A stretch of 64,000 nt of DNA from Bacillus sp. DTU_2020_1000418_1_SI_GHA_SEK_038 (GTDB lineage Bacteria > Bacillota > Bacilli > Bacillales > Cytobacillaceae), in contig NZ_CP135435.1 in the NCBI RefSeq assembly GCF_032341175.1, positions 2,480,001 to 2,544,000 of the forward strand, written 5' to 3'. The notes below the pieces were generated by a model, which was not told where the DNA came from, made no database searches, and worked only from the letters and a program-made list of their open reading frames with translations. Position numbers and translations under genes: made by a program. Below, in pieces: positions 61,280 through 64,000 of the stretch; within the stretch, counting starts at the first letter, position 1, and each line of letters opens with the position of its first letter.

Positions 61280-62341
61280 CTAATCCTGAAAAAGTCCCTC
61301 TACCACTTTCCCTTCTCTCCCACGTGTTGTGTCTGCTTGTGATAGAGAATTCCAAATCGCTTCCTCCGTGGCCTCAGCAGCTGCAGTAAACACTCCATTA
61401 AAGATTGGCTGATCCTCTCTTATAAATCTACCTGTTTCAAAATTTTCTTTGGAAAAATGGGAAATTTTATTAGCAGTTGAAAAAGCAATGACAATATCCC
61501 CGCTGCCATGGCTAAAATGGCTACCCGTTCTTCCAAGACCAATGCCGCATCGCTTCGCAACCCTCTCAAGCTGCCGATCACTAAGGGGAATGTCAGTAGC
61601 TAATACGATAATGATTGATCCATCTGATGTTTTTGATATACTATTCCCATTAAGCTCCAACTTCGAAAACTTATCTCTTGGCAACTCATCCTGAGAGCCA
61701 AAATTTGTTAACACCATGCACCCAACTATGTATTCCTTCTTATCGATTTCATCATAGATCACTCTTGAGGAACTGCCAATTCCTCCTTTATATCCAAAGC
61801 AAACCATTCCCTTTCCGGCACCTATGGCTCCCTCTTGGGAAAGATTCGTTGTTGCGGACGTAATGGCTTCAATCGCGTGACTAGATTTAACAGGGAATCT
61901 TCGAATGGAATTTAAGATTCCATCATTACACTCGCCGGTAACAATATTAATTGTTCCCGTTGTATCCCCAATCTTTGAATTTCTTTCAAGCATATATTCT
62001 AATGTCCCTTGGGTTACTGCTGGAACGCCAAATGTATTTGTCAACATAATAGGCGATTCGATTACCCCTAGCTCATTCACCTGAATAAGTCCAGCCGTCT
62101 TCCCGTATCCATTAATAACATAGCTTGCAGCAACAACCTTTTCTTGAAAAAGATTACCGCCGTGCGGAAGAATCGCCGTCACTCCTGTGCACGCGTAATC
62201 CTCTCCCTCCATTGGAAAATCAAGTGTTACATGTCCCACTTTTACTCCTTCAACATCTGTAATGCAATTTTTCTTCCCGGTTTTCATAGTTCCAACGATG
62301 TAACCTCTATCTCTAATTTTCTTGCCTGTAGATTTATTCAT
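61280..62341 (-). CDS. P1 family peptidase (DmpA-like aminopeptidase)
   Basis: 353 aa from the ATG at 62341 behind GGAGGAT; a start at 62389 would add 16 residues but precedes that site. Features: NCITDVEGVKVGHVTLDF near residue 25, TNTFGVPAVTQGTLEYML near 106, GECNDGILNSIRRFP near 140 and GYKGGIGSSSRVIYDE near 187, where the Gly-Ser bond is the expected self-cleavage site that frees the nucleophile Ser. The family releases N-terminal D- or L-residues or beta-peptides. Confidence 0.87.
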   Translation of the reverse strand: MNKSTGKKIRDRGYIVGTMKTGKKNCITDVEGVKVGHVTLDFPMEGEDYACTGVTAILPHGGNLFQEKVVAASYVINGYGKTAGLIQVNELGVIESPIMLTNTFGVPAVTQGTLEYMLERNSKIGDTTGTINIVTGECNDGILNSIRRFPVKSSHAIEAITSATTNLSQEGAIGAGKGMVCFGYKGGIGSSSRVIYDEIDKKEYIVGCMVLTNFGSQDELPRDKFSKLELNGNSISKTSDGSIIIVLATDIPLSDRQLERVAKRCGIGLGRTGSHFSHGSGDIVIAFSTANKISHFSKENFETGRFIREDQPIFNGVFTAAAEATEEAIWNSLSQADTTRGREGKVVEGLFQD

Positions 62342-62534
62342 TCCAATCCTCCATTTAATTAAATAAGCTAATATTAAAAATAATAGCAAACTTCTTTCAG
62401 ATTGTGTTTAACTATATCTTTACATCACAATAATTGAAACGATTACTAAAGGATCTTTTGTTGCTACTCCTATGAATCTATTTTATGATAGTATCATTCT
62501 AATAATCTAATAATACCTATAAAGGAGACTGACC

Positions 62535-64000
62535 ATGCCCTCTTTTGTAAATGAACGTAATGGAATTTTTCCTTCTGTATGTCCGCTTGATTGCCCGGAT
62601 CAATGCGGTCTCCTTCTCCATAAAATGGATGGAAAAATTGTTAAAGTAGACGGAGATCCTAATCATCCAGTGACGAAAGGGAATATTTGCAACAAGGTAC
62701 GTCATATGACAGAGCGAATATATGATGAAAACCGACTGAAATATCCGATGAAAAGAATAGGTCCGAAAGGCTCAGAAACGTTTGAAAGAATTAGCTGGGA
62801 GGAAGCGATTAACACCATTACTTCGCACTGGCAGGAGCTCATCCGAACAGACGGGCCAGAAAGTATTCTTCCTTATAGCTTCTATGGAAATATGGGCAAT
62901 CTAACTGCTGAGGGAATGGATCGCCGCTTTTTTCACAGGCTCGGTGCATCACAGCTTGATCGAACGATCTGTCAAGCAGCAGGAACTGCAGGTATTAAAT
63001 ATACAATGGGCGGAAGCTTTGGAATTGATCCTGAGGATACAATCCACTCGAAATTGTTTATCTTTTGGGGAATTAATGCTGTAAGCACGAATATGCATCA
63101 GGTCGCTCTTGCCCAAAAGGCTAGGAAAAACGGAGCAAAGATTGTCGTCATTGATGTTCATAAAAACCAAACTGGACGTCTTGCTGACTGGTTTATTCCG
63201 ATTTTACCTGGAACAGATTCTGCGCTAGCTCTTGGAGTGATGCATATTTTATTTGATGAAGGCATGGTAAATGAGGACTTTTTACAGGAATATACAGTCG
63301 GTTACCATGAACTTCGCGAGCATGTAAAGCAGTACAATCCTGCACTCGTTTCCGATATTACCGGTGTTCCGGTAGATGATATTTACAAGCTTGCTCGTAT
63401 GTATGGGGAAACTACCCCATCTTATATCCGTATTGGAAATGGACTTCAGCATCATGATAACGGCGGGATGGCCATCCGGTCAATCGCCTGTCTTTCAGCT
63501 TTAACAGGACAGTGGCTGGAAAAAGGCGGCGGTGCGATTAAAGGGAATTCTGGTTATTTAGCTCATAATTCTTCAAGGTTGCAACGACCTGATTTACTGG
63601 AAAACAAGAAGACACGAATGATCAATATGAATCAACTTGGTAAAGCCCTTTTAGAATTAGATCCGCCAGTAAAATCACTGTATATTTATAGCAGTAATCC
63701 AGCAATTGTTGCTCCAGAAGGCAATAAGGTTAGAAAAGGGCTGGAACGGGATGATTTATTTGTTGTTGTCCATGATCTATTTATGACGGAAACGGCAAGA
63801 TACGCTGACATTGTGCTGCCGGCTACCTCATCTTTTGAAAATATGGACTTCTATACTTCCTATTGGCATCATTACATTCAATTACAGCGGCCAGTGATTG
63901 AACCATACGAAGAGGCTAAATCAAATGTAGAAGTTTTTCGTTTGCTTGCCGATGGGATGGGCTTTCATGAACAAGCGTTTAAAGATTCTGAAGAGGATAT
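62535..64000 (+). CDS. Molybdopterin oxidoreductase (formate dehydrogenase/YyaE-like), 3' end outside window
   Basis: 488 residues visible from the ATG at 62535, behind AAAGGAG. N-terminal [4Fe-4S] cysteines CPLDCPDQCG and NICNK (C-x3-C-x3-C-x~27-C). Molybdopterin domains follow: GPESILPYSFYGNMGN near residue 111, then RTICQAAGTAGIKY, where the Cys lines up with the Cys or Sec molybdenum ligand of formate dehydrogenases; WGINAVSTNMHQ near 180; IRIGNGLQHHDNGGMAIRSI near 298; ETARYADIVLPATSSFENMD near 418. YyaE in B. subtilis is the closest family I can name; the substrate is unknown. Confidence 0.87.
   Translation, partial: MPSFVNERNGIFPSVCPLDCPDQCGLLLHKMDGKIVKVDGDPNHPVTKGNICNKVRHMTERIYDENRLKYPMKRIGPKGSETFERISWEEAINTITSHWQELIRTDGPESILPYSFYGNMGNLTAEGMDRRFFHRLGASQLDRTICQAAGTAGIKYTMGGSFGIDPEDTIHSKLFIFWGINAVSTNMHQVALAQKARKNGAKIVVIDVHKNQTGRLADWFIPILPGTDSALALGVMHILFDEGMVNEDFLQEYTVGYHELREHVKQYNPALVSDITGVPVDDIYKLARMYGETTPSYIRIGNGLQHHDNGGMAIRSIACLSALTGQWLEKGGGAIKGNSGYLAHNSSRLQRPDLLENKKTRMINMNQLGKALLELDPPVKSLYIYSSNPAIVAPEGNKVRKGLERDDLFVVVHDLFMTETARYADIVLPATSSFENMDFYTSYWHHYIQLQRPVIEPYEEAKSNVEVFRLLADGMGFHEQAFKDSEED

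Overview
The window is from a low-GC, endospore-forming Bacillaceae chromosome (Bacillus, Neobacillus or Mesobacillus type). The evidence is a CwlJ-type spore cortex hydrolase, a heterocycloanthracin/sonorensin-type bacteriocin cluster, strong AGGAGG ribosome binding sites, frequent TTG and GTG starts, and many family members typical of Bacillus. No rRNA, tRNA, CRISPR array, intact insertion sequence or phage was found. The assignment to genus is inference.

Layout. 1-6.7 kb: a leftward four-gene defence-type operon (GHKL/MORC-like ATPase, Z1 helicase, DUF4420 PD-(D/E)XK protein, AIPR protein cut by the window edge). 6.7-9.9 kb: gene relics, a short inverted repeat and a membrane protein with an Excalibur tail. 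9.9-12.8 kb: a TRAP transporter. 13.0-16.2 kb: an NAD-salvage regulon (NadR-like, PnuC, NrtR) with two identical 19-bp operators. 16.5-17.5 kb: an Rpn-type nuclease with a strong internal start. 18-21.3 kb: a creatininase and an NCS1 permease. 22-30 kb: CwlJ, two metallo-hydrolases, a DUF2157/GDYXXLXY membrane pair, a membrane-anchored HtrA-like protease and alkaline phosphatase. 30.2-35.8 kb: a divergent catabolic locus (RpiR regulator, nitrilase-family amidohydrolase, amino-acid ABC importer, class III aminotransferase). 36-44.7 kb: a second copy of the protease, Nudix, TauE, aldehyde dehydrogenase, an amidase broken by one stop codon, a NERD protein and small proteins. 44.7-50 kb: an operon that fits the N-succinylamino acid racemase route for turning D-amino acids into L-amino acids, with tandem operator-like palindromes. 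52.6-58.6 kb: a thiazole/oxazole-modified bacteriocin cluster (precursor with 12 Cys, ThiF-like protein, YcaO cyclodehydratase, double SagB dehydrogenase). 58.8-64 kb: flavin reductase, M14 carboxypeptidase, P1 peptidase and the start of a molybdopterin oxidoreductase.

The most informative systems are the MORC/Z1/DUF4420/AIPR operon with no methyltransferase in view, the Rpn gene with a nested 66-aa frame behind a near-perfect ribosome binding site, the bacteriocin cluster with a hairpin between precursor and enzymes but no adjacent exporter, and the racemase operon. Gene decay is visible in several places (in-frame stops at 7.2, 39.9 and 43.9 kb, plus relics at 7.45 and 17.6 kb), and short dispersed or tandem non-coding repeats occur in the intergenic regions.
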